Positions 1 through 13,330 of a DNA stretch of 64,000 bases are shown here, piece by piece. Made by a program: the position numbers and the translations under genes. Source of the stretch: Trichopria drosophilae (taxonomy: Eukaryota; Arthropoda; Insecta; Hymenoptera; Diapriidae). The stretch is taken from the NCBI GenBank assembly GCA_030407085.1, contig CM059587.1:106289501-106353500 (forward strand), read 5' to 3'. Within the stretch, counting starts at the first letter, position 1; every line of letters starts with the position of its first letter. Below the pieces are notes generated by a model, which was not told the DNA's origin, made no database searches, and saw only the letters and a list, made by a program, of their open reading frames with translations.

Positions 1-2654
1 TTCGTCTATAAAAAAAGTAAACAACATTAATATTGTATATTGTTTATTGTGATATTATCACTATTATCTTGTTATACATTTTGTCTAGAAGAGTAGACTT
101 AGATTTGCATTACTTGGTTGTATAAGTTTAAAGTTCTAATGTTTTTCAGCTTCTTTTAACACATTATTACTATGTCAGAAACTTGTATGCATTACGTAGT
201 ATTTTTAAAGTATTATTTTTTATAAACATTTAGTAATATAAATTTATTAACTATATCTAATATTAAACATTGTGATTTTTCCAGATTTTGGCAACTCTCA
301 AAATATTTACGTTATGTAAATACATTCTTACCATCTGTTATTTTTCACACTGCAATTCCATTTCTGGCAATTTTTCCCCCAGATTAAAATGAAAAGAGGA
401 CGCTGTTTGTTACAAACAATTTCAAAATATTTTTATTTTATTCATATTTATTTTTTAAATTAAATTAGCACCAAATTTAACATTAAAATTTTATTAATTA
501 AAATGTTATTTCATATTTTATTTTCTTATTAAATTAATTTTTCGAACGTATATTTCCATCTCATCATCATTATTTAAATACGGACTGGGCAAAAAATAAC
601 TTAGCAAATTACGAATAACGGACATTTTAACGAAGTTGCATAGTTTGTAATAATATGAATGTACATTGTCAAAATAAAACCATTCTATTTTTATTATTAG
701 GCCATTCTTCTTCCGTATTGACATTAAACAAATATTTTGCATTATTGATATTATTATTTTGCACTTGATTGTAATGTAATGTAACTACTTTCTGAATAGT
801 TTCGATAAAGTCCGGATATATTTTATGTTAAATGTATAGGGCAACAAGGTAGTATAAATAAAATTTTAAATTAAACTTGACCGATGTCTTGACAATTTAT
901 GCTTGGTAATATTCTCGATGTCAATATAAATGTGAGTTATAATGAGCTAATAACGATATAATTGTTTTCACGAAGTAATTTTTACTATAATTTCAACATT
1001 TTAATCATGCTAGATGGCAGATTAAAACTAGATTTTTTTTTAATCATATTCTTTCTAACACTACGAATTCGAAGAATTGTTTTGCCATAAGGAAAACCCG
1101 TTAGAGCAACATATTTTTTTACATGCTAATTGTTTACACTATTAGAATTTTCCCTCCAAAACTCGAAATAGGGTAAACAATTATTAAATTTCAAAATAAT
1201 TAAATACACTTGTCCAGGGTACGGCTACTATGTCCCTGATGATGAGCACAGCTGGTAGTCAAGTGCGAAATGCTTTTTATACAATAGCTCATGTTTATTA
1301 ATTATTACGTAGGGTTTTTTATTCACTTTTCTTAATAGTAAAATGAATATTTCTGACTATATATTCTTCTTTATTTTAGAAGATCATCTCGTTCGATCGC
1401 ATTAGAATGATGTATTGTTTACATTCTTTTGTTTATAAATTTATTACATGCTCCGTCACACCGTGAAAAAATAAAACAATAATAAAAAAGCAGTATATTA
1501 ATTAAATCACATTTTTCTTCTAGGAATAACATTTCATCGAATTCAGGAATTACTTTTCGCTCTCACGAATTTTTTTTAACGACTCATATCCTAACAATAA
1601 AATTAAAAACTGTTTTCTAGAATATTATTGCAGTTCAAACTACAATAAAGAAGTCCCTTCACATAAAACGTGCAATTATTGGATGCAATCTTAAAAAACT
1701 CGTAGTTATTAATTCGTCATTTCTTGTTTAATTTTATTAAATGTATTTATTTCTTGTGTACGAACAGAACATACATACTTTGTCAAGTTCACTAACAATA
1801 AATTAAATTTTACAAAATAGAACAAAAAAAAAAATAAAAGAAGTAACTAGTTTTGTTTTTCTTGTTCACGTCATGTTTATAATTAGGAAATTAATGTATA
1901 AAATTAAATTTTATGAATAGTAATGTAACTCAAAATAAATGCAATTTGAATACGGTCGTATACCGCTGTTTTTAATTCAAGAAATGGTGAAAGATGTCGT
2001 TAATTACGATTAAGAAAGGATTATATGGAAAAGCACAATATTGCCTGGAACAATGCCTATATTAACATCAGTCAAGATGAAGAATGAAGTGATTCTGCGA
2101 TTCTGAAGAGAAAGAATTAAATGATTATTTAACTGAATTGATTTATTCAGTTACTATGGAGATGACAACCTTCTGAACCGATAATTACTAATCATATGTT
2201 GGCTTGTTAGATACTTCAGAAATACTACAATGCAAAAATGTAATGAACTTTTGAACAGGTTATACCTTCTGTAAATTAAAAAAAAAATCTAGCAATTATG
2301 ATGCAATTGAATAATAAATAAATATTTATCATACATCTACCCAATTCCTATACTTGTTTTAAGCTAGCATAGTTAAGAACTAACATTGTATATTGGAATA
2401 TTATATGCCTTGAATAATTGTGTTGTTTTAAAGTTTTATAAAAGAAATTATTGTAGTCCTTACTGTACGTGAAGGTTGAATTTCGTACTTTTTTAAATCA
2501 ATTATATTAGTTTCAAATTAAATTTTTCTTTTAAACTAAAAAATTAATTGCACGAATTGATGAATTTTATATATTTTCAAATAAGCTCGACTGAGTAAAG
2601 TAATCCAACTTTCAATGAGAAATGTAAGCGTAATTAATATTTCAAGCTAATAAA
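1..2654. other. AT-rich non-genic DNA
   Basis: No coding frame, RNA gene or clear repeat seen on either strand; only short homopolymer runs. Confidence 0.7.
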
Positions 2655-2727
2655 TTAACATTTTCTTCTATTCTTTCTTTCTTCCATAATAATTATGGAA
2701 GAAAGAAAGAATAGAAGAAAATGTTAA
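2655..2727. repeat. Perfect 36-bp inverted repeat
   Basis: Arms 2655-2690 and 2692-2727 are exact reverse complements around a single A. The arm begins TTAACATTTTCTTCTATTC and continues as a pyrimidine-rich run to CCATAAT. No gene is nearby. Confidence 0.96.
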
Positions 2728-4313
2728 TAACAATATCGATTAATACCAATTTTTGAATATTTGAATCTTAAAATACTCAATATTCACTAACATTCATAAT
2801 TAAATATAGGCGGTGTCATACAATTTATATGTCTATTTATTTACTTATTTATTTATTAAAGCTAATCGGCTAAGTGTATGGATTTCCGAAGTTAACTTTG
2901 ATTGCTCACTGCATTCCTATTTTCTTTCCCTACAAAATCTGTCAAAAAAATATTCCCGATATCTGAAGAATAAGATCCTGAAAAAAATGTTCAATACGGC
3001 GTTTTTAATGTGGTTGTTTACGTAATCATTTGTTTTCGATGTATGAATTTTATTATTTACGATTGTTTTCCCCTGTTTCCATTATCAATATAAGGGAGCA
3101 GTTAAGGGACAACAAAATAATCAACAAATAAACGTAATTAAATAGAAAAACTTGTCTTCTTGGAATAGACTATAATTATTAGCAAAAATACAGATCACAC
3201 GAAAAATGTTTCCAACAAAACAGGACATATAAAAGGTCATATTCTATAATTAGACTGTTCGTTCCAAAAAGACAAGTCTTTCTTTTTGATTTGAAAAAGC
3301 AGTCAACAAGAAATTGAGCTTTTATTAATTAAAAATATTACGACGAAACAAAAAATTAAAAATAATAAGTTTTAACATTTATTATTTTCAGTTTTTTTCT
3401 GATAGTCAATTCAATAACTGTGTCTACCAAAACCTACCCAATCGATAAGTACATGAGCCAAAGGCTGCAGGATCGTAGCCACTAGTGTTTTATTCAGGAT
3501 CTTAATTATCAGATATCGGGAAAACTATTTTCTGGTTATACAAAAATGTTTATTCACGAGATACATAAAATTCATAGACATTAATACATATAAAAGGAAT
3601 GAATAAATAAATATATATAGTCTTTGCAGGACGTAATTATTAAGGTAGGTTCAGTTTATATTATAGTTTGCTGTATTGTTGATTTTAGCGAAAATAACAT
3701 TAACATTAAGAACTTTAAAATTCCATGTACTAGTATGTCATTTTATATTTTAGTGCGTTGTACATTAGATTAGATGGATTTGCATATGACTATTGCATTA
3801 GAAGAATTTGTTCTCAGTGTACAAAGAAATTATTAACTTTGTATAGTTTGTCAATGTTTAAAATGAATTGGTAAACAGCGTTTTCGAAAATGAATACTTT
3901 TACATAAATGTCCTCTGCTTAGGACAAGGGGAGAAATTTTAACATCATATGTTTGAATTTTGTTTATCTATGTATAATCCTATAATGTAAGACGTTGTGG
4001 GTGAAATGTTTTGAAACCATCGTACACAATTCTGAAAATATCAAAATGAATTTGCATGCACTTGATTTGAAAATCATAGAAACGTAGTAATATGATGAAA
4101 AAGTATAGGGTGATTTTTTGGAAATCAATATAATCTTCTTGCTTCTCTCATAAAACTTTAGGGGAATTGAAAAAGTTCATCTAATAACCTCTTTATTCTT
4201 ATGTAGTAATTTTCAATTGTATGAGAATTAACATTTATTTATGCAACTGAGTAATTGTTATCTAAAAATTTGTATATACGTAATATCATATTTTATTTAT
4301 CCGCCTGAGTCTT
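2728..4313. other. AT-rich non-genic DNA
   Basis: Nothing recognisable. A 70-codon open stretch at 2813 has no family features and is judged chance. Confidence 0.65.
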
Positions 4314-4317
4314 TTAA

Positions 4318-5289
4318 CCCTTGCTTTCCACATCAAAGGACCCAGGCGACAAAAATAGTTCTAAAAAATAAAGTACTGAATAATTTTACTCGAACATTTT
4401 TTTTAAACTTCTTAAGAACATACTTTAAAATGTAACGTAAGTCGTATAGCCAAAAATTAAATTTAAATATATTTAAAAAAATGTTAAATTAAAAATAGTG
4501 AAAATATGACCTGTTTCATTAAAAAAATAATAATTTTTTTAATTCCTGATATTAAAGGCTAAAAATTTAGCTAAGTCTTCTACTGATGTACTACTACAAG
4601 AAAAAAATGGTAGTTAAGTGGATCTTTCAAAAAGTATATTTATTTTGAGGAGTGAATTACGACAAAAACAGAAAAAACGATGCGTTTTTGTCAATACTTT
4701 ATTGATTTAGCTATTACGAACAAATATTTACTCCAAATATTGTTTGATTATATAATGGATACAAATTATTATGCTTGAAATTAAGATAATATATTAATAA
4801 CTAATTAATTTTCTTTTATACGTTAGCGCAATCATTACACATATTGACGCAATCTTGGATAGAGGAAACTATATTTTATGACGTATAGCGGATGCAGAAC
4901 TGTTATATACTATGTATCATGTCACGATTTTCAGATTTTAGCCATTTTTAACAACAATAAAAATTGTTTACAAATCTAAAAAATTAGATGTTGTGAAACA
5001 TACTTTACACACTGTATTCTTTCATATGGAGTCAGTATACACCTCAGAATATATTGAGTGCAAAAAATAATTTTCGACAGTACTGGACCTAGAGGACCCA
5101 GCTTCACCTTTCATCAGCGACCAAGAATAAACTAATAGTCCCAGCGTTATACTTAATAGTCTGAAGGGTAGTTCAACTCTTCAACTATTAGCAAGTGTTG
5201 CTATGAACCCTCTTCCTTTGCATTTATTACTTAAAATTTAATGTCAAAAAAGGTCTGGGTCCAAAGGACCAATGTGTGGCAAGCAAGGG
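4318..5289. mobile_element. piggyBac-like non-autonomous element with TTAA duplication
   Basis: A 972-bp element with CCCTTGCTTTCCACATCAAA at the left end and its inverted equivalent at the right (GGCAAGCAAGGG on the + strand), TIRs of about 35 bp also sharing GGACCCAG. TTAA is present immediately outside both ends (4314-4317 and 5290-5293). No transposase frame is visible, so mobilisation would need a relative elsewhere. Confidence 0.87.
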
Positions 5290-5293
5290 TTAA

Positions 5294-7410
5294 CAGAACT
5301 GCTATTAAAAATTCTTTAAAATTACAGCATTCGCAGAATTCGTTTTTAATTTTTCAATAACGAAACTACATTAACGTGCATTTATAATTACTACACTTTT
5401 TTATATTAAATCATTGAGCCACATCCCAAATAATGTAATAGGAAATTTTATGATTCGTTCTTAATATTGCTTCTTGTTCTTTTAGTACTCTCTAACTCCG
5501 AAGCAGTTAGTTTCTATTAACAAATAATAAAATATTACCATTATTATTAGTAAAATTCTACTCATCAAAGTGTCGAGTTTGTTAATCTAATAGCACAACA
5601 TAATATTGAGTAAGGACGTAGAGGATTTTTACTCGTTAACCATCCTGTGCACAAGTCCAAACTAAATTGTTTGTATATGGGAAAAGAAAAACTCATGCTC
5701 AGGAGGGTTAATTGTGAAATTTATTATAAATTAATGTCCCACTTTTATGAATTGGTATTTTTCAATTAAATCCAATTTAGAGAATAGTGATACTAAATAT
5801 TTGAAAAACATTAATGTTTACAAAAGGTAAGTGTACTTCGTCGGCTAAATGGATTTTCTGACAAAACAGGTTTTCTTGCAAGTAAACTTCACTTAAAATT
5901 TTCTTGTCAGTCGGTAAAACAGCTTCTTTAAGTTGTGACTAGCCTTTTGGCATTGTATACGGCTGCTTACTCTGCATCTTGATTTTGTTGGCCAATGCAA
6001 ACAATTTATTATTATTACTATTATGAATACAGTATTGTTTAATTAGTTTCTCCTTTTCAAATGTCCTTTTGATATTCATTATATTTACGCAATTTATAAG
6101 TTAGCATCAGTTCGCCGTTCATATCCTTGGACAAAACCACCAATAGTGTGAATGCTTAACTAAAAGGTTTGCAACTCCCTTTCCCGGCCATTCAATAACG
6201 CTTTATGATTGGTCAGATTTATAACCACTTCTACAAGTTGTCAATACTGTTATTTATTGGTTATAAACAGAAAAACATTGAAAGGGACGAAAAGGCAACA
6301 GTCCATGCTAGTCCGTCGTTGGGCGAGTTCTAAACTATGAAAATTAGTTCAATAGTAATTATTAAATGAAATACATAACATTCTGTTAAAAAGTACTAGT
6401 TAGTTTGTATACCTGTACTTGTTTTGAATTTAGTAGTTTGTATTTAATATTGTCAACTTTGGGCAAAGTGTTCAGTTTTAATAACTAGAATCTGTTGACT
6501 CTGAATATTTAAAATTACAGCAGTGAAATTGCATGAAAATCTTTAGTTGTGATAGATAAATAGTGATATACAAATAAATAAAATATTATTCAGAAAAGGA
6601 ATTTAAACTTATATACATAAATAAACACCGACAGCAGCTTGATAAATGTTTCGATTCTTCATTACCAGATCTTGTTTCGAAATTGTAAAATACAAAAATT
6701 GTTTTTATCATTTAATTCGATATTTTCAAAATTTTTAAATATTATTTTTATAGCTTAAATGTATACAAATCTTGTCATGCCTTTGCGATTAAACATTGTG
6801 GTAATATATATACATTTTCAGTATCCCATAAATCTAATTACAATTTCTTCAATTGAAGGGTAAAAATATGAATGCAGAAGATATATTTATTTAATTTAGA
6901 ATTTATTCATTTATTGTTTTGATTTGTTGGTATTATATTAATACGTTAAAATATAAATTACTATGAACATTAAATTGACGCGGCGATTAACTATTTTTAA
7001 TCAACATTCTATGTCATATCAACAGGTGGCTTTTAACCATAGCGAGAACAGATCAAGTACAATTACGAAGACTGCTATTATGGAAGTAAAGTAATAATTT
7101 TTCTTTATTAAATGCTAAAATGATGATGCATATAGTTATTTTTATCGTGGATTAAGAGTAGTGCAATAATGTTAAATAATCTAATATTTTTTATATTGGT
7201 ATTACATTTTGTGCAGTAACAAATTGTGAATTAATGTTATGAAAGATGTGTAATATTTTAATTTGCATAATATAATAAGTATACCTACCCTTTAGTAAAA
7301 TAACTGCAAATTAGATATAATAATATCAATTTATATAATCAATATACTCTATATGTTCATTTGTTAATTTTTATGGCGATACCTTTTTTGAAGTCAGAAA
7401 CTTGGGGTGT
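5294..7410. other. AT-rich non-genic DNA
   Basis: No gene seen. A somewhat GC-richer patch at 6110-6330 includes ATTGGTCAGATTTATAACC and TATTGGTTATAAA, which are loosely inverted to each other, but no element borders could be defined. Confidence 0.6.
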
Positions 7411-7745
7411 ACTTCCGAAAACGCCCCCCAACCGTTTTTAATGTACATTGGTATACTTACTTATTTCGGGGTGCTGATTACGAAAATGATAATTAAAATT
7501 GGCGTAAATTTTATTTTCATGGTAAAAACCTTAAAAAACCATCATAATTTATGGATTTTGCCATTATCTCATAAAATTCTCAAAATTTCGAACAATTCTT
7601 TCAATAAAAGTTGTAGATTTGATCGAAATACACCTTTTATGTTTTCGCATTTCCCCGCCAAAATCGATATTTTTTTGAGAAAAATCGCAAAAACAACAAA
7701 ACACCATGAAAACGATCAATTATAACATGAATTCCACGTAGCGAT

Positions 7746-8070
7746 ACGCATATGCTTTTGGGCATTGTTAGGGATAGGTAGAGTTCTGACTGGTTAGGTT
7801 AGGTTAGTTTTAGGGCACGCACATGCTTTTAGGCATTGTTAGGGCTAGACAGAGTAGTGAGTGGTTAGGTTAGGTTAGTTTTAAGGCACGCATATGCTTT
7901 TATGCATTATTAGGGCTAGGCAGACTTCTGACTGGTTAGGTTAGGTAAGTTTTTGGGCACGCATATGCTTTTAAGCATTGTTAGGGCTAGGCAGACTTGT
8001 GACTGGATAGGTTAGATTAGTTTTTTGGGCACCTATATGCTTTTACGCATTGTTAGGGCTAGGCATGTTG
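7746..8070 (+). repeat. 71-bp tandem repeat with TTAGG runs
   Basis: About four and a half copies of a 71-bp unit beginning ACGCATATGCTTTTGGGCAT and containing GGTTAGGTTAGGTTAG. The run is three to four copies of TTAGG, the usual insect telomere unit, but it is a short part of an internal repeat and not a telomere. Confidence 0.92.
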
Positions 8071-8180
8071 GAATTGGTCGTTTTCATGGTGTTTTGTAGT
8101 TTTTTCCGATTTTTCTCAAAAACTATCGATTTTGGCGGGAATATGCATACAACATAAAATGTGTATTTCGATCAAATCTA

Positions 8181-9008
8181 CACTGTAAAAAATGGAAATG
8201 TAAATTTACAACTTGTAGAGTTGGACACAATATTGCCCATGCTGCAAGTAGGACTTTTACGCAAAATTATTGTAAATTTACATAGGCACTGTGAATGTTA
8301 CTTTTTTACCTTTGTAAGTGTCAACTTGTAATTGTAAATTTACAATTGAAAGTGGATTTTACAGGTTACGGTAATATTACACCGTAGAGAAGTTTAAATT
8401 CTCTAAGAGAATAGTAAATTTACAACAAAATACATATAGGAAAAATGTTAGGTTATGTACTAAAGCGCCATAGCCTTATGCGGGCAGGTGATTTGAACTC
8501 TACATTACGTGATAAAATTTATGCACGTACTCCTGAACCAATTGTAGTGGCTTGTAATAATAATTTGTTATTTTAATAATTTATGAATTTAGATTTTATG
8601 ATTTAATGTTTTCATTCAACAAAAGATTATAGCTCTAAAAACCTCTAAAATATTAAAATACATCTTATAATAAATTTTACAATATATTCCTCTGTTTTAC
8701 ATTTAAAAACAAAATAAAACTAAAATATGTGGAATTTTAATGTAAAAATTAATTTTACACCAATGGTTTTTCCCCTCATATTGTAAATTTACCATGTACA
8801 GAATGGGCTCGCTTTTTACCCACTTATAGCGTCGGAAAACCGCGTTGCGTTGTAAATTTACCACCTTCAGTGTAGGGAATTTACAAATCGTTCTGAAATT
8901 CCTAACCTCCCGCGGGAAATTTACAACTTTTAACGTGGGAATATCACCATATTTTTAGGCAGGAAAATCACAACAAAATTGTAAATTTCATTTACATTTT
9001 TTACAGTG
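8181..9008. mobile_element. TA-flanked non-autonomous element nested in the foldback element
   Basis: An 828-bp insert with ends CACTGTAAAAAATGGAAATG and, inverted, CACTGTAAAAAATGTAAATG, flanked by TA at 8179-8180 and 9009-9010. The interior repeats GTAAATTTACA-type words and is non-coding. The uninterrupted sequence survives in the other arm of the host element, which confirms the borders. TA duplication points to the Tc1/mariner superfamily. Confidence 0.9.
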
Positions 9009-9214
9009 TACAACTTTTATTGAAAGAATTTTTCGAAATTTTGAGAATTTTATGAGATAATTGCAAAAAACAATAAATTATGGTGGTTTTTTAAGGTTTT
9101 CACCATGAAAATAAAATTTGCGCCAATTTTCATTATCATTTTCGTAATCAGCACCCCGAAATACGTAAGTATAGCAATGTCCATTAAAATCGGTTAGGGA
9201 GCGTTTTCCGAAGT

Positions 9215-10559
9215 TTATCCAAAGCTTCAATAAAGTAATATACCTGGCCAGTAGTTAAACTGTCATTTCGATAGCATGGAGGTTAGGGAAAAAACCATTA
9301 ATAAAGTATACATTTTTCGTAATAATGAAAACGTCATTATAATTTTAAACTGTTAGTATGTTATATATCTTCAAACAATGTACTTCAGTTGACCTATATT
9401 GTATCTAATAGGAATTGGCTAAATGCAAAAGACGGAATGTATTAAAGTTCATTGTGCTGCTATATTTATATGTTATAAAGTTCCTTCATTCAGACCTATC
9501 AGCTTCCTTTGCGAGGCATTTAATTCGATTAATATTCAATTAAAAAATAAGAATTTTTGGATATTGCTTAATTTTTGTATAGGTCATTTAAATTGTACTC
9601 TTGAAGAATGAACATTTTTAATTTATTTATCTTTTACTAATTAGATATTCGAATCTTCGTCACAATGTTTCTTCCATTCAAATTTCGTCCAAATAATTAT
9701 AATTATTAATGTTCGCGCGAAAATTTGTACAGGTCGAAACCCGCGTTGCGTGAACGAGACGAACCCGAATTAACGCAATTCGAATTCGTGAATTTGTCTG
9801 TTGAGGAACAGGAAGGGAGTGGGGAAGAATGGAAGGGGTAAAATAAAGACGAGCCACGAAAATTTGAGCGAGAGTGAGATAAACTCTTTATTGCTCGAGA
9901 GGAAAAAGCCAATATGGCGTAAAAAACCCCTGATTATTAATGAATCTTGTCTCTTGTATATAGAGCAGCCCCTGTCGGCTGATTATAAATTTCAGTTGTT
10001 ATAGGATGTAGGATTCTAACGGCGCGGCGTAATATATCGATTCTTTTATTTATTGCTATTTTAATTGAATGAGATTGTGCTTGAACGGCGCGGCGTGAGC
10101 AGATACATAAAATGTGTCCCAAAAAAAAAGGAAAGAATAGGAGGACGTTTTCGTACGCAAAGGTAACTGAACGCGACTCGATTACAGATACCTGTTATTA
10201 ACAAATATCGCAGAAGCGTGAAGTACGGTCGCCGAAGCGTGACTGACTGGCGCACGTCGCAACAAGCGCATCCTATTCTTGTATTGACACAGGTTAATGA
10301 CCGCTAGCAGAAAAACAATAACAATGCAAATCAAAACGCTTCCAACGGAACAATGACTATGAAGCAATAAACATAAATTTAGATAAATCCCATTTTGTTA
10401 TTTTAATGACATGTGTAATTTTGTCAATTTTATCTGTTAAAGTTGAGAGTATTGACTGCCGGATACGAGTATGGTCCATGAAACTAAATATATTTTAATT
10501 TATCTACAGCAACAGCAAAAAAAGGACGTTTCGATTTTTGCCTGAAAGAAAAGGTTTTT
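9215..10559. other. Unassigned region upstream of the retrotransposon remnant
   Basis: From about 9700 to 10380 base composition becomes more GC-rich and the word GGCGCGGCGT occurs twice (about 10020 and 10087). It could be the 5' untranslated part of the retrotransposon or an unrelated insertion. Short open frames on both strands carry no recognisable domain. Confidence 0.5.
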
Positions 10560-13080
10560 CTCAGCGCGAACAGTATTGTCAAAATCTTGAAAGTCCTAAA
10601 ACTTGCTCTGGATTCTAAGGATATATTATCGGTATATAGACTTAAACCTGTAACGAATACTGCTCCACGAATCAGGGATCATCAAGGCCGTTTTCTATTC
10701 TCGCCAATCTGACTTCTACTGGACTGAGATCTGCCTTTGTTATACAGGCCAGGAACCACCTCAACCTCGAATCTACTACGATCGATGGTACCCTAAACAA
10801 ACAGCCGCTTTTTATAAATGAACACCTGCCACCTGGAACAAGAGACTTACTAAGAGAAGCCAAAGCTGCTGTACGTGGGGTTCCTATTAAAAGATGTTAC
10901 ATATATAACGGGATCGTCCACTATCGTCCGGCGAATGGAGAACCTGCTATCGAAATTCTGTCTGAAGCAGACATAGCTAAGATGTCGTTGTGAAGTGACG
11001 CGCGTGACTGTGATTCTGTTGCTAATTTTTCAAATTTATCTGTATCTGTCATTACAAATAATAATAATAATAACATTAAACTTTACCACATAAATGTGCA
11101 ATCTTTAGGTTCCACCAATAAGTTCTCTGAATTCACTGAATTTTTTATAAGCAATTTCTTTCACGTTATGGTTTAATACATTTCATTTACATAAACAGTT
11201 TACTCTAAAAAATTATGTGTTGCTACATAGTTCTCTAAGACCTACTATCCTAACACATCTAAACATGTTTTAAATGAACCCGAATTTATGTTCATACATT
11301 TAAAGGTAGACCACAGGTCAAAAATCTTGCTACCTGTAATTTGTAGAGCTCCTGCAACATCTTACTTTACTAATTTTGAAGATTCGCTAATGAGATACAT
11401 TCACGCATATGAAGACGTAATAATATTTGGAGATCTGAACATAGACTTAAAAAAAACTAAGTTGGCCACATCGCATCATCGCGAGTTTGCCACTAACAGT
11501 GGTCTTTCCATTACTCCATTTGCTTCGACTCATCACAGCTTTTCTTCTCGACCACTTCTTGGTATTAGATTCTGCTAAGATAACTTGTCAAGACCAAATG
11601 GCCCCTCCTTTTGTTACTGTGCATGTTTAACATAAATAACATGTTGGCTGATCTTGACAACACAGATTGGTCAGCTTTTCTCTCACTCCCGGTTATTAAT
11701 ACGTAGGATGCGTATCTGCTATTGTTCGTTGATATCAATAGCCAGACGTACGCGTGACCCTCAGATCAAAGCTCGGTTAATTTCATACCAGAAGACCTAC
11801 GGGCAACTATTATCTACGACGGAAGAGAACTACTATGCCTCTGGACTTATGGGAATATCCGACCCGAAAAGATTATGGAGGGAGCTACGCGGAATGGGCT
11901 TGGCTAAAACCAAAATTGATGTAGAACCACTATGCTGTATTGTAAACACTCGATTGATGTAGAGACCACTGATCTCACCTCGCCTGTTCTTCACCCAGAC
12001 TTCTCGGAAAGTAAACTATTTTTTGCATATATTACACCGCAGGTATTGCGTTGACATTTTATGCGCATAACATCCGATGCTAAAGGCGTTGATGAACTCT
12101 CACACTCGTTTCTGCTGAAATGCTTACCGGCAATTTTCCTTTACTTACTGCATTTACTTAACCAGTCTCTGCAGACGTCGTGTTCGCCCTCAATAATTTT
12201 AGAATGAATTCTCTACGAGCAGGTTATCGAATTTCTAAACGGTCGAAATTGGTTTGACCCATTCCAATCAGGATTCCGTAAATACATAGCACTCAGACTG
12301 CCCTACTGTTCGTCACAGCGGAAATTCGCTCTGCAGTAGAGGAGGGTATGATCATTATTTTGGTGCTTTTCGACATCAGCAAAGGGTTTGACATGGTTGA
12401 CCACGTTCTTCAGCTTAAAAAGATAAGTGATGCTGGTTTTTCCAACTCGGTGATCAGATGGTTCGCATCTTATCCCGGGGGACGACTCCAGGCGGTTTGT
12501 GGGCAAATTAAATTACATCGTCATGGTTACCAGTGAGAGCTGGAGTACCCCAAAAGGCTCGGTTCTGGTCCTCCTATCTTCTCGATGTTCATCAATGACT
12601 TGCCCTCTATCATTCACAACTCTAGGCACGCTATATTTTCAGATGCAGATTGTCCTAAAATATCGCCCTGATCAAATTGACTTAGGAGTGCAGAGAATTA
12701 CATCCGATGTGCAACTGTTCGCGGACTGGGCTGATAGAAACAACCTCATGATTAATGTCAATAAAACTAAGGCCATGATAATTGGCAGCTTTCGTAGCAT
12801 GAACCAACTGGACCGTAATGCTGTCCCTCAAATTGCCATTCTTGGACAATCACTGACGTGGACTGTCTCTGTCAAAAATCTCGGACTTTACTTCCATCCA
12901 ACACTGTCATGGCGAGAACACATTGTGCGAATGTCCCGTAAAGTGTATGGTACGCTATGGTAGCTATATTCCAGTCAGAATGCCCTAACCGAAAAACTGC
13001 GACGCCAACTGATAACATCATTGGTTCTTCTCTACTTCGATTATTGTGCTGCGGTCTACAATACTGTTGGGAATGATTTA
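10560..13080 (+). pseudogene. Decayed APE-type non-LTR retrotransposon (ORF1 end, endonuclease, reverse transcriptase)
   Basis: Remnant of a LINE-like element, probably of the Jockey/CR1 group, in 5'-3' order. At about 10696-10993 one open frame reads like a retrotransposon ORF1 C-terminus (INEHLPPGTRDLLREAKAA, stop TGA). At 11288-11578 lies part of the AP-type endonuclease, with IIFGDLNIDL matching the GDFN box. At about 12340-12530 is the RT box (LFDISKGFDMVDH; GFSNSVIRWFASYPGGR), in changing frames, then 12660-12960 with LFADWADRNNLMINVNKTK and NLGLYFHPTLSW. The tail 13020-13078 reads FDYCAAVYNTVGNDL. Many frameshifts and stops make it non-functional, and the active-site region near 12640 is damaged. 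The frame stops at a palindromic repeat complex and resumes beyond it at about 15780. Confidence 0.8.
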
Positions 13081-13098
13081 TGGACACTTCATCGTAAC

Positions 13099-13330
13099 CT
13101 ATTTCATCGTCCCCCACTTCATAGCCTTCCGTTTCATCGTCTGGACACTTCATCGTCTACGACACTTCATCGTCTGGACACTTCATCGTCTGGGACATTT
13201 CATCGTCCGGGACACTTCATCGTCCGGGACATTTCATCGTCTGGGACACTTCATCGTCTGGGACATTTCATCGTCTGGGACATTTCATCGTCCGGGACAC
13301 TTCATCGTCCGGGACATTTCAGCGCGCTCC
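13099..13330 (+). repeat. 17-bp minisatellite, left arm
   Basis: About thirteen head-to-tail copies of a 17-bp unit of the form GGGACACTTCATCGTCC, with C/T and CTGG/CCGG variants. Because 17 is not a multiple of three, the array is open in more than one frame and gives spurious proteins full of HRLGHFIV and SSSGT; these are not genes. Confidence 0.93.

Larger units (their letters stand above)
7411..9214. mobile_element. Foldback element with ~330-bp inverted arms
   Basis: Left arm about 7411-7727, right arm about 8066-9214 once the inserted element at 8181-9008 is removed. Shared stretches include ACTTC(C/G)GAAAACGC, GGGGTGCTGATTACGAAAAT, TTTGATCGAAATACA and AACACCATGAAAACGA. The centre (7746-8070) is a 71-bp tandem array. 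No protein. The open frame that runs through the left arm is a chance product of the repeat. Confidence 0.87.

Noticed and set aside
7402..7725. 107-codon open frame
   Set aside because: Lies entirely within the arm of a foldback transposon; no protein features.
10061..10367. Minus-strand open frames near 10.1-10.4 kb
   Set aside because: Three overlapping frames of similar length without motifs, typical of the slightly GC-richer composition.
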